A stretch of 27,070 nucleotides of DNA from contig CANLFK010000008.1 of assembly GCA_947489925.1 (NCBI GenBank), forward strand, positions 1 to 27,070, written 5' to 3'. Of the stretch, positions 6,693-14,416 are shown one piece after another. Made by a program: the position numbers and the translations under genes. This DNA is from Candidatus Caenarcanales bacterium (GTDB taxonomy: Bacteria; Cyanobacteriota; Vampirovibrionia; Caenarcaniphilales; Caenarcanaceae). The notes beneath the pieces were generated by a model. That model made no database searches. It was not told the origin of the DNA and was given only the letters and a program-made list of their open reading frames with translations. Within the stretch, counting starts at the first letter, position 1, and each line of letters opens with the position of its first letter.

Positions 6693-8153
6693 GTGTCTAG
6701 TCCTTTATCTCGCAGTAATCAAAAAGCCCAACACAATAATGGAGACAATGGTTTTCAATTTCCTAAATGGGAAGTTCTAATTGAAACTGGCTTATTGAAG
6801 CGGATTTTACTGACCATTGCATTATTGGCATTTTATCGTTTTGGAGTGCAAATTCCTTTGTCTGGTATTGATCATGCAGCATTTATGGCTAAAGGTTCTG
6901 GTTTTTTAAATAGTAATGTTCTTGGCTTAGTTGATTTATTTGCTGGTGGAGCTTTAAGCAGTTTGTCGATTTTCGCTTTGGGTATTGGGCCTTATATTAC
7001 TTCTTCGATCATGATGCAATTATTGAGTGAAGTTTTTCCACAGCTTAAAACTTTGCAGCAAGAAAGAGGAGAATCTGGAAGGCGTGAATATCAGCAATGG
7101 ATAAGGCGTTTATCAGTTTTTATTGCTATTATTCAATCTTTTGCTTTGACTAAGTGGCTGGTTAGCTCGGGTTTAGTAACAGATTTACCCATTATGTTTT
7201 TTCTTAAGTCAGTTATTAGTTTGACGACTGGATGTGTTTTTGTTATGTGGATTGGCGAATTGATTTCGGAGTTTGGTATTGGAAATGGAGCTTCTTTATT
7301 AATATTTGCTGGAATTGCCGCTCGATTACCAAAAATGATTGCTCAGACTAGTGAGGCGGTTAAGACGGGTATTACTCCAACTTGGGGAATTATTACACTT
7401 TTAGCTTTTTTCTTATTATCGATTTTGGCTATTATTTATGTACAAGATGGTATTCGTAAGCTTTTAATTGTTAATGCTAAAAATGTTACTGGGCAAGTTA
7501 GAGGGCCAGCTAATTCAAACTTTTTACCCTTTAAAATCAATCCCTCTGGTGTTATGCCAATTATTTTTGCGAGTGCTCTTTTGTATGTACCACTTCAAAT
7601 TTTAAGCTTTTTTACGGGAAGGCCAGATTTAGGAATGTCTGCTAGTTTGCAAAAAATATTTGTGGAAGGTAAATTTTTTAAACCTTTGGTAAAGCCTTTG
7701 CTAGACATAAATTGGCTGAAAAACTTTTTTACATGGTGTGGAGCTTTCTTTGACCGTTTATTTGATTATTATTCATTTGAACATTCACTTTTATATTTTA
7801 GTTTAATTGTTATATTTGCTTTCTTTTATTCCTCTATTCAGCTTAATCCAAGAGAAATTGCTGAAAATTTACAAAAGGGCGGAAGTGCTGTACAAGGTGT
7901 GAAACCAGGAAAAGCCACCGCTGAATATATTAATAAAGTTTTAAGTCGCATTATATTCATCGGAGCGACTTGTATTGCTTTAATTACTATTTTACCAATT
8001 CATGTTGAAAAATTTTGTCAGGTTACAACTTTAGGTTCAATTGGCGGTACTTCTTTAATTATTATGGTTGGGGTTGCTCTTGATCTCAATAATCAGATGA
8101 TTGCTTATTTACAAAGTCATCAATACAAAGTTAGATCATTATTAGGTTCTTAA
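6693..8153 (+). CDS. secY: Preprotein translocase subunit SecY
   Basis: SecY is the channel subunit of the Sec translocon in the cytoplasmic membrane. Ten hydrophobic segments can be followed. Family landmarks include FYRFGVQIPLSGID, LGIGPYITSSIMMQLL, QERGESGRREYQQWIRRL, EFGIGNGASLLIFAGI, FLPFKINPSGVMPIIFAS, FFYSSIQLNPREIAENLQKGG and the C-terminal GGTSLIIMVGVALDL. At 486 residues it is longer than the usual 430-445. The extra length is a polar N-terminus (about 25 residues) and an expanded exported loop between the segments ending near ILSFFTG and starting near SLLYFSL. The start is GTG at 6693. The adk start follows the stop by 3 bp. Confidence 0.97.
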   Translation: MSSPLSRSNQKAQHNNGDNGFQFPKWEVLIETGLLKRILLTIALLAFYRFGVQIPLSGIDHAAFMAKGSGFLNSNVLGLVDLFAGGALSSLSIFALGIGPYITSSIMMQLLSEVFPQLKTLQQERGESGRREYQQWIRRLSVFIAIIQSFALTKWLVSSGLVTDLPIMFFLKSVISLTTGCVFVMWIGELISEFGIGNGASLLIFAGIAARLPKMIAQTSEAVKTGITPTWGIITLLAFFLLSILAIIYVQDGIRKLLIVNAKNVTGQVRGPANSNFLPFKINPSGVMPIIFASALLYVPLQILSFFTGRPDLGMSASLQKIFVEGKFFKPLVKPLLDINWLKNFFTWCGAFFDRLFDYYSFEHSLLYFSLIVIFAFFYSSIQLNPREIAENLQKGGSAVQGVKPGKATAEYINKVLSRIIFIGATCIALITILPIHVEKFCQVTTLGSIGGTSLIIMVGVALDLNNQMIAYLQSHQYKVRSLLGS

Positions 8154-8156
8154 AAT

Positions 8157-8816
8157 ATGTCAAAAAACACTTTATTAATTGGTCCACCTGGTGCTGGAAA
8201 AGGAACACAGGCTTTATATTTAGCTAATAAATTTAATTTAGCCAGAATAGACACTGGAACGCTTATTAGACAAGCTATTAAAGAAAATAATGAATTAGGT
8301 CAAAAAGCAAAGTCATTTGTAGCAGAAGGCAAATTAATACCAGATGATTTAGTTTTAGCTTTGATTGTAAGTGAAATAAAGCAAGCACAAATTAAAGAGC
8401 AAGATTTTTTATTAGATGGATTTCCACGCAATTTGGTGCAAGCGGAAGGTTTAGAAGAAATATTGAGAGCCAATAATTTATCTTTAGATTTTGTTTTATG
8501 TATTGAAGTTGATACAAATAAATTATTAGAAAGAATTACTGGAAGGCGTATTTGCACGAATAAAGATTGTAATGCTGTTTATCATTTAAAGTTTTCAGCA
8601 CCAAAAAAAGATAATATTTGTGATTTATGTGATTCTCAACTTTATCAAAGAGATGATGACAAGCAAGAATTAGTGGCTTCCAGATTGGAAACTTATAAAT
8701 TAGAAACTTTGCCATTAATTAATTTTTATGAGCAGAAAAAACTTTTAAAGACAATTAATGGTGATCAAGAAAAAGAATTAGTCTCAGCTTCGATTGAAAG
8801 AATTTTGACAATTTAA
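8157..8816 (+). CDS. adk: Adenylate kinase
   Basis: Adenylate kinase interconverts AMP, ATP and ADP in the cytoplasm. The 219-residue protein has the P-loop GPPGAGKGTQ (residues 9-18), the AMP-binding DTGTLIR and DGFPRN segments, GRRI before the lid, and a long-form lid with four cysteines: C133-x4-C138 and C155-x2-C158. These probably bind zinc, although the first pair is spaced by four residues rather than the usual two. The DDDKQELVASRLETYKLET segment completes the signature. It is coupled to secY (3-bp gap), the classic secY-adk order. Expected followers (map, infA, rpmJ, rpsM) are absent; malic enzyme converges from the other side. Confidence 0.97.
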   Translation: MSKNTLLIGPPGAGKGTQALYLANKFNLARIDTGTLIRQAIKENNELGQKAKSFVAEGKLIPDDLVLALIVSEIKQAQIKEQDFLLDGFPRNLVQAEGLEEILRANNLSLDFVLCIEVDTNKLLERITGRRICTNKDCNAVYHLKFSAPKKDNICDLCDSQLYQRDDDKQELVASRLETYKLETLPLINFYEQKKLLKTINGDQEKELVSASIERILTI

Positions 8817-8876
8817 ATATAAATTATGCTTTTGGCATTTAATTAACTTTCACTCCAAATCGGCTTAAAACAAAAT

Positions 8877-10040
8877 TTAAACTGTGCTCAAAAGTACTTG
8901 TTTTATTGCATTTGCGACAGCTGGAGCTACTCTTTCATCTAAAGCATCTGGAATTATATATTCTTTGCTTAGCTCTTTGTCGCTAATTAAACTTGCAATT
9001 GCTTTGGCAGCCGCTAATTTCATGTCTTCAGTTACTTTTTTTGCTTTACTATCTAAAAGTCCACGGAAAAAACCAGGAAAACATAAAACATTATTAATTT
9101 GATTCGGAAAATCTGAACGACCAGTAGCCATAACTGCCACATTCGGAGTAGCAATTTCGGGATCAATTTCTGGAATCGGATTAGACATAGCAAAAATAAT
9201 TGGTTCGGCAGCCATTTTCTTAATATCGTTTAAATCAATTAAATTTGGTCCAGATAAACCCATAAACAAATCTGCTCCAACCAAAGCTTCTTTTAAGCTG
9301 CCTTTTTCATGGTTAGGATTAGAAATTAAAGCAAATTCTTCTTTCGCTGAATTCATACCTTCAGACCGACCAGCATAAATTGCTCCAATTCGATCACAAA
9401 TAATTAAATTTTTGACCCCAGCCGATAAAAATATTTTGCTACAAGCAATGCCAGCCGCCCCAGAACCAGACACTACTACTTTAATTTGGTCAATTTTCTT
9501 TCCCGTTAATCTTAATGAATTATACAAAGCTGCCAAAGTAACAACGGCCGTACCATGTTGATCATCATGAAACACTGGAACATTCACTAATTCTTGTAAT
9601 TTTTTTTCAATTTCAAAACAACGAGGAGCACTAATATCTTCGAGGTTAAAACCACCAAAAGTTGGCTCTAAAGCCTGAGCAATATTAACAATTTCATCAA
9701 CTGTTTTACCTTTAATACAAATAGGAAAAGCATCAACATTTGCTAAAGCCTTAAATAACATAGCCTTACCTTCCATTACTGGTAAAGCCGCTTCTGGCCC
9801 TAAATCACCTAGCCCTAAAATAGCAGATCCATCTGTAAAAACAGCAATTGTATTTTTTTTAATTGTTAAATCAAAAACTTTAGCTGGATTTCTGGCAATT
9901 TCTTCACAAACTAAAGCAACACCAGGTGTATAAACTAAAGCTAAATCATCTTTCGTCTTAACTTCAAATTTACTTTTAATTTCAATTTTTCCACCTTGGT
10001 GAACTTTAAAAACTTCTTCAGAAGACGGATGACGAGACAT
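8877..10040 (-). CDS. NAD(P)-dependent malic enzyme, short bacterial form
   Basis: Malic enzyme oxidatively decarboxylates malate to pyruvate, linking the tricarboxylic acid cycle to pyruvate and reduced cofactor. The 387-residue protein shows LALVYTPGVA (with the catalytic Tyr), VFTDGSAILGLGDLGPEAALPVMEGKAMLFK (malate and metal binding), DDQHGTAVVTLAAL, the dinucleotide-binding VVSGSGAAGIACSKI, and MSNPIPEIDPE. Length and motif order match the small malic enzymes of the YtsJ/MaeA type that lack a phosphotransacetylase domain. Cofactor preference cannot be read safely. It lies 38 bp after rplS on the same strand and may be cotranscribed with it. It complements the aconitase gene elsewhere in the window. 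Confidence 0.95.
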   Translation of the reverse strand: MSRHPSSEEVFKVHQGGKIEIKSKFEVKTKDDLALVYTPGVALVCEEIARNPAKVFDLTIKKNTIAVFTDGSAILGLGDLGPEAALPVMEGKAMLFKALANVDAFPICIKGKTVDEIVNIAQALEPTFGGFNLEDISAPRCFEIEKKLQELVNVPVFHDDQHGTAVVTLAALYNSLRLTGKKIDQIKVVVSGSGAAGIACSKIFLSAGVKNLIICDRIGAIYAGRSEGMNSAKEEFALISNPNHEKGSLKEALVGADLFMGLSGPNLIDLNDIKKMAAEPIIFAMSNPIPEIDPEIATPNVAVMATGRSDFPNQINNVLCFPGFFRGLLDSKAKKVTEDMKLAAAKAIASLISDKELSKEYIIPDALDERVAPAVANAIKQVLLSTV

Positions 10041-10078
10041 TTTGTATTATTAGGATAAGTAAAATTTCAAGATTTCAA

Positions 10079-10441
10079 TTATTTTGTTGGCATTGAATAA
10101 GTTAAACGAGCTTTTTTGCCTTGTAATTTGCGTAAATAATAAAGCTTAGCTCTTCTAACTTTCGCTCTACCAGAAGAAGTAACTTTAATTGATTCAATTT
10201 GAGGACTATGAATTAAAAAATTCCGCTCAACGCCAATACCAGAAGATATTTTACGAACAGTAATTGTGCTATTAGTGCCAGTGCCTCTTTTAGCTAATAA
10301 AACTCCGTCAAATTTTTGCACTCTCTCTTTTGTGCCTTCTTTAATTTTGACTGAAACACTTAAAGTATCACCGACATGAAGTTCTGGAATATCACTTTTC
10401 AAATACAATTCTTCAACTGCTAAAATTAATTTATTACGCAT
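10079..10441 (-). CDS. rplS: 50S ribosomal protein L19
   Basis: L19 lies at the interface of the 30S and 50S subunits. The 120-residue protein has DIPELHVGDTLSVSVKIKEGTKERVQKFDGVLLAKRG, TITVRKISSGIGVERNF and RAKVRRAKLYYLRKLQGKKARL, the complete family pattern at normal length. It is usually in an operon with rpsP-rimM-trmD; here it stands alone ahead of malic enzyme, so that operon has also been dispersed. The start is ATG at 10441. Divergent promoters are expected in the 133-bp gap to the hydrolase gene, but I could not assign them with confidence. Confidence 0.98.
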   Translation of the reverse strand: MRNKLILAVEELYLKSDIPELHVGDTLSVSVKIKEGTKERVQKFDGVLLAKRGTGTNSTITVRKISSGIGVERNFLIHSPQIESIKVTSSGRAKVRRAKLYYLRKLQGKKARLTYSMPTK

Positions 10442-10574
10442 AATTTAAATAAAACAAATAGGGTCTATAAAGTCTAATCAGATTAACATATTACTGAAAA
10501 AATTATCCTAAATTTCTAATTTTTATTGCCACAATTTTGATTTATACTTAATAAATATGTAAAAGATTATCATT

Positions 10575-11396
10575 ATGACCATTGCGTATTTGAGTAAAAA
10601 AGAAATTAATTTATTTCATAAAGGTTATCCTCAAATATTTCATTTAGATGCAATTAGTCAAAAACCTAAAGCCAAAATTATTATTAGTCCTGGTATTGCA
10701 ACTAGGCATTTGCACCTCAAAGATCCTTTTATTGGTTATCAATTAGCAAAATTAAACTATGAAGTTTTTGTTATTAATACCTTAGACGCCCAAGACAAAA
10801 ATAATCCATTTGAGAGAATTGATTTAACCTTAAAAGCTCATCAAATAATTAAACAGCAAAACAATTCAAAAATACCAATTATTGGACTGGGTCATAGTCT
10901 GGGCTGTATTGATTTATTAAGAAGCCGCCCCGAAGAATTAAAAGCCTGTATATTTTTGAGTCCCGGTTTTAGAGGAGATAAAAGACATTTTAAAATCAAT
11001 GACTTTTTCAATTTTTTCTGGAATGGTCTTTTAGATAAAGATTTAGCTGTTTATATGCACGGACATTCTTCGAGACCTGAACTTAGTGATTATAAAACTG
11101 ATTTAATTAATCCACGATTTTTATGGAATTTGCAAAAGTACGCACACGGCTTAGAAAAAAAAGCTTTTTGGCCACTTAATAAACCTTGCTTCGCTTGGCT
11201 TGGTTCTTCTGGAGAGTCAGATGGAATTATGAAATTGAAACAGCCTTTAATTTGGGCTAATTATATGCAAGAAGCTAATAAAGACTTCAAATTAATTGTG
11301 GAAAATGGTATTGGTCATGAACCGGGCTGGAAGCAATCAATACATGCTCATGATTTGGCAATTACTATTGATCAGTGGTTAGTATCAAGACTTTAA
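10575..11396 (+). CDS. Alpha/beta-hydrolase family protein
   Basis: A 273-residue cytoplasmic protein with the alpha/beta-hydrolase layout: strand and oxyanion region KIIISPGIATR (residues 34-44), the nucleophile elbow GLGHSLG with Ser108, a likely acid in GESDG (Asp216) and the catalytic His in NGIGHEPGW (His248). This order matches serine aminopeptidase/lysophospholipase-like hydrolases (Hydrolase_4). No signal peptide is visible. The substrate cannot be deduced. Start ATG 10575 follows a short divergent spacer from rplS. Two tRNA genes lie downstream in the opposite orientation. Confidence 0.8.
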   Translation: MTIAYLSKKEINLFHKGYPQIFHLDAISQKPKAKIIISPGIATRHLHLKDPFIGYQLAKLNYEVFVINTLDAQDKNNPFERIDLTLKAHQIIKQQNNSKIPIIGLGHSLGCIDLLRSRPEELKACIFLSPGFRGDKRHFKINDFFNFFWNGLLDKDLAVYMHGHSSRPELSDYKTDLINPRFLWNLQKYAHGLEKKAFWPLNKPCFAWLGSSGESDGIMKLKQPLIWANYMQEANKDFKLIVENGIGHEPGWKQSIHAHDLAITIDQWLVSRL

Positions 11397-11405
11397 ATAA
11401 AAATT

Positions 11406-11488
11406 TGGGCAGGGTTGGATTCGAACCAACGTAGGCGTAAGCCAGCGATTTTACAGACCGCCCCCTTTAGCCACTCGGGCACCTACCC
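11406..11488 (-). tRNA. tRNA-Tyr (GTA)
   Basis: Read on the minus strand, this folds as a class II tRNA with a long variable arm. The acceptor stem pairs GGGTAGG (from 11488) with CCTGCCC, allowing one G-U pair, with discriminator A at 11406. The anticodon GTA is at 11454-11452 in the loop CTGTAAA, and the T-arm GGTTCGAATCC is intact. The 3' CCA is not encoded. It lies 13 bp downstream of tRNA-Thr in the same direction. Confidence 0.95.
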
Positions 11489-11501
11489 ATAATATGCAAA
11501 T

Positions 11502-11573
11502 AGCCAGTGAAGGGATTTGAACCCCCGACCCACGGTTTACAAAACCGTTGCTCTACCCCTGAGCTACACTGGC
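11502..11573 (-). tRNA. tRNA-Thr (TGT)
   Basis: On the minus strand a standard 72-nt cloverleaf: acceptor GCCAGTG paired with CACTGGC, discriminator T, D-arm AGCTCAGGGGTAGAGC, anticodon stem ACGGT/ACCGT with loop TTTGTAA (anticodon TGT at 11541-11539), and T-arm GGGGGTTCAAATCCC. CCA is not encoded. With tRNA-Tyr it forms a two-gene unit; the Thr-Tyr pairing recurs in tRNA clusters near tufB in other bacteria. Confidence 0.96.
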
Positions 11574-11686
11574 TCATTATAACAAATTAGGGATTAAATT
11601 TAGCATTAATTCTTTATTTTCTGCAAATTGTTTAAAGAAAAATAATTAAAGTATAAAATTAATATTATTTGTTTTTAATTTTTGCC

Positions 11687-12478
11687 ATGAAATTGCCCGA
11701 AAATACATTATTAGAAATTAAATCATTGAATTTGTGCTTGCCCGACACCAAAACTAAACAGAAAAAAGTTATTTTAAAAAATATAAATTTAAATTTAACT
11801 AAAGGTAAGTCTCATGCTTTGGTGGGTGAATCTGGTTCGGGCAAGTCTATGATTTGCAATACGATTTTGGGTTTAGAACCGTCAAATGCTGAAACTGAAG
11901 GTTCAATTTTGTTTGATAATTATAATTTACTTAAAAAACCTTATCCAGACACTGTTCGTGGTCGTAAAATTGCTTATATTCCGCAAAATCCAATTACTTC
12001 ATTAAATCCAGTTAAAAATGTTAAAGATCATATTTTTGAAACTTTAGAAATTCATGAACCTCAACTAAATCTGTCTGAGAGATTGAATTATGCCAGAGAA
12101 TTGCTTTTAAGCTTACAATTACAAAATTGGGAAAAAGTTTTGAATTCATATGCTTTTGAATTATCGGGGGGAATGTGTCAGCGAATTATGATTGCTTTGG
12201 CTTTATGTGGCAAGCCCGAATTGCTTTTAGCAGATGAACCAACAACGGCTTTAGATGTCATGGTGCAGGCTGAAATAGCTTATTTGTTGCTTGAAATAAT
12301 TAAAAAGAAAAATTTAACTTTGCTTTTAATTTCACATGATTTGGCTTTGGTTGCTCAAATGGCTGAATATATTTGGGTTTTAAAAGATGGAGAAATTCAG
12401 GAAGCTGGACGCTTAAAAGAAGTTTTTGCTAATCCAGAAAGCCAATACACTCAAACTTTAATCAAGGCTTTGACCTAG
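11687..12478 (+). CDS. Peptide/nickel-type ABC transporter ATP-binding protein (DppD/NikD-like)
   Basis: A 263-residue ABC ATPase of the peptide/nickel importer type. Motifs in order: Walker A GESGSGKS, the Q-loop IPQNPITSLNP typical of Opp/Dpp/Nik ATPases, the signature LSGGMCQR, Walker B LLLADEPTTALD and the switch histidine in LLISHD. The protein ends at NPESQYTQTLIKAL, which corresponds to the 'HPYT..LL' end of the core; the longer C-terminal oligopeptide domain of OppD is absent. Start ATG 11687 is preferred over an in-frame TTG at 11669. No permease, substrate-binding protein or second ATPase is adjacent, so the partners must be encoded elsewhere. Confidence 0.9.
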   Translation: MKLPENTLLEIKSLNLCLPDTKTKQKKVILKNINLNLTKGKSHALVGESGSGKSMICNTILGLEPSNAETEGSILFDNYNLLKKPYPDTVRGRKIAYIPQNPITSLNPVKNVKDHIFETLEIHEPQLNLSERLNYARELLLSLQLQNWEKVLNSYAFELSGGMCQRIMIALALCGKPELLLADEPTTALDVMVQAEIAYLLLEIIKKKNLTLLLISHDLALVAQMAEYIWVLKDGEIQEAGRLKEVFANPESQYTQTLIKALT

Positions 12479-12569
12479 CAAAATTTTTCAAATATACACA
12501 TTTGCATTGTGTTTATTTTTGTTTTTTGTTAGACTTTAATGCTGATTACTTAATATACAAAATCTGTAA

Positions 12570-12866
12570 ATGCTATCAATCTGCTCTGGACTGGTTTCTT
12601 CAGCAAACCGTTTATCTGCTCATTCATCAAGCAGCACTCCTAGTCGCAAAGACATGGAACGATTATTTAACTACTTAGGCATAGACAAAAGTTTTACTCC
12701 TTGTCGTCCAGAATATACACTAATAATGAATACTATTAATTTGTTATTGAAAATCAGCACTGAATCCCAACTTAGATTACAATCTCTTTTAAACGCAGAC
12801 AAGCTAGTTAAAGAAATAACTCAAAAACAACTTGAAAAATTAATTAAAAAATCAAATAAAAAATAA
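12570..12866 (+). CDS. Hypothetical protein
   Basis: I do not recognise this 98-residue protein. It has a Ser-rich N-terminus (residues 1-27), a central segment RKDMERLFNYLGIDKSFTPCRPEYTLIMNTINLLLKI and a Lys-rich helical C-terminus (EITQKQLEKLIKKSNKK). No signal peptide or membrane segment is convincing. It lies between the ABC ATPase (91 bp upstream) and radA (94 bp downstream). A weak 5-bp hairpin followed by a T-rich stretch at 12496-12530 may end transcription of the upstream gene. The open frame and neighbour spacing make it plausible as a gene, but I have no homology support. Confidence 0.5.
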   Translation: MLSICSGLVSSANRLSAHSSSSTPSRKDMERLFNYLGIDKSFTPCRPEYTLIMNTINLLLKISTESQLRLQSLLNADKLVKEITQKQLEKLIKKSNKK

Positions 12867-12960
12867 GCTCTCTTTAATTTTGGATTGCTATAATTTAAAG
12901 CTTAAAAAGTGCATGAATTCTATTTAAAGAACCAATAATTAATATTAATAAAGAGATTTA

Positions 12961-14400
12961 TTGAAAAAGAAAAAAGTTAAAAGTGCTGGTTTTTTCTGCA
13001 AAGAATGTGGACATGAATCCTTAACTTATTTGGGTAAATGCCCTGCTTGTAGTGCTTGGGGAAGTTTTACAGAACAGCCAATTATCAATAATTCGACTAA
13101 TTTAATTAATAATTTAGCTAATTTGCCCAATGGAACTTTTAATATTCATGAGTCTGGAAGCTTGGCTTTAAAACTAAGTGAAATACCAATTCTCAGTTTA
13201 AAACAAAGATTAAATACTGGCTTTGAAGAATTAAATAATGTTTTGGGTGGTGGCTTGCAGGCGGGTTCTTTTTTGCTAATCGGAGGAGATCCAGGTATTG
13301 GCAAATCAACTTTATTATTACAAGTAATTGGTTATATCGCTGATCAAGGCTTGCAAACACTTTATGTTTCGGGCGAAGAATCACTGCAACAAGTTAAACA
13401 AAGGTCTTTAAGGCTGGAAGTAAGCCAAGAATTATGTTTTATGGCTGAAACTAATTTAGAGCATATTTTAGCCGAAGTTGAAAAGCTAAGCCCAGAGATT
13501 TTAGTCATTGATTCGATTCAGGCTATTTATTTAGATGATAAAAATTCTTTTCCGGGTAGTCCGTCTCAAATTAGAGATTGCGCAACGCTTTTAATGCAAA
13601 TTGCCAAGAAAAAAAACATTATTACTTTAATTGTCGGACATATTACAAAAGACGGAAATATTGCTGGGCCAAAGCTTTTAGAACATATGGTTGATGTTGT
13701 TTTGTATTTTGAAGGCGATAAACAAAATTATTTTAGAATGATTAGAAGTGTTAAAAACCGCTTTGGCCCAACCGAAGAAGTCGGACTTTTTGAAATGCAA
13801 GAAACTGGCTTGGCGGAAGTGAAAAACCCAAGTGCTTTATTTTTAACCGATAATCCAGAAAATTCAGAAAGACGGTCTGGCACAATTATAACTGCAACCA
13901 TGCAAGGAAATCGTGTGCTATTAGCAGAAATACAAGCTTTGGTTGGTTATACTTCATATGCTCAGCCTAAAAGAATGGTTAATGGCTTAGATTATAATCG
14001 AGTCAATCAGGTAGCGGCTATTTTGGAGCGAAGATTAGGATTAGCTTTGTCTAAGCAAGATATTTATACAAGTGTCGTTGGTGGTCTTAATATTATAGAA
14101 CCAGCCACTGATTTGGCTATTGCTTTGTCAATAATTAGTTGTGTCCGTAATTTGGAGCTGAAAAGTAAATTAATTGTACTCGGAGAAATTGGTTTAACTG
14201 GCGAAATAAGACCAATTCCTAAGCTAGAAGCCAGATTAAAAGAAGCTTATAAACTTGGCTTTGAAAGAGCAATTGTGCCAAAACAAAAATTAGGTATTGG
14301 AAGTAATTTGCCAAATAAAATGGAAATTCATTCAATTAGCAAACTCAGTGAGGCTTTAGCTTTTGCTTTTCCGCCAATTATCAAAAACAAAAATGTTTAA
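12961..14400 (+). CDS. radA: DNA repair protein RadA (Sms)
   Basis: RadA is a DnaB-like helicase that extends recombination intermediates with RecA. All domains are visible in 479 residues: an N-terminal zinc finger C13-x2-C16 and C27-x2-C30, Walker A GDPGIGKST (109-117), the Walker B region ILVIDSIQA, the RadA-specific KNRFGPTEEVGLFEM motif near residue 265, and a C-terminal Lon-protease-like domain with ALVGYTSYAQPKRMVNGLDYNRVNQVAAILERRLG and GEIGLTGEIRPI. The start is TTG at 12961, as needed for the conserved basic N-terminus before the zinc finger; an AAAGAG run lies upstream. It converges on feoB with 16 bp between stops. Confidence 0.96.
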   Translation: MKKKKVKSAGFFCKECGHESLTYLGKCPACSAWGSFTEQPIINNSTNLINNLANLPNGTFNIHESGSLALKLSEIPILSLKQRLNTGFEELNNVLGGGLQAGSFLLIGGDPGIGKSTLLLQVIGYIADQGLQTLYVSGEESLQQVKQRSLRLEVSQELCFMAETNLEHILAEVEKLSPEILVIDSIQAIYLDDKNSFPGSPSQIRDCATLLMQIAKKKNIITLIVGHITKDGNIAGPKLLEHMVDVVLYFEGDKQNYFRMIRSVKNRFGPTEEVGLFEMQETGLAEVKNPSALFLTDNPENSERRSGTIITATMQGNRVLLAEIQALVGYTSYAQPKRMVNGLDYNRVNQVAAILERRLGLALSKQDIYTSVVGGLNIIEPATDLAIALSIISCVRNLELKSKLIVLGEIGLTGEIRPIPKLEARLKEAYKLGFERAIVPKQKLGIGSNLPNKMEIHSISKLSEALAFAFPPIIKNKNV

Positions 14401-14416
14401 AAATATTTATTTAATT

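Noticed and set aside
10475..10485. Palindrome TAATC-A-GATTA between rplS and the hydrolase gene as an operator
   Set aside because: The arms are only 5 bp and AT-rich, no convincing promoter overlaps it, and such palindromes are expected by chance in this composition.
12496..12530. Intrinsic terminator after the ABC ATPase
   Set aside because: The stem ACACA/TGTGT is only 5 bp and the T-tract is interrupted; too weak to list as a feature.
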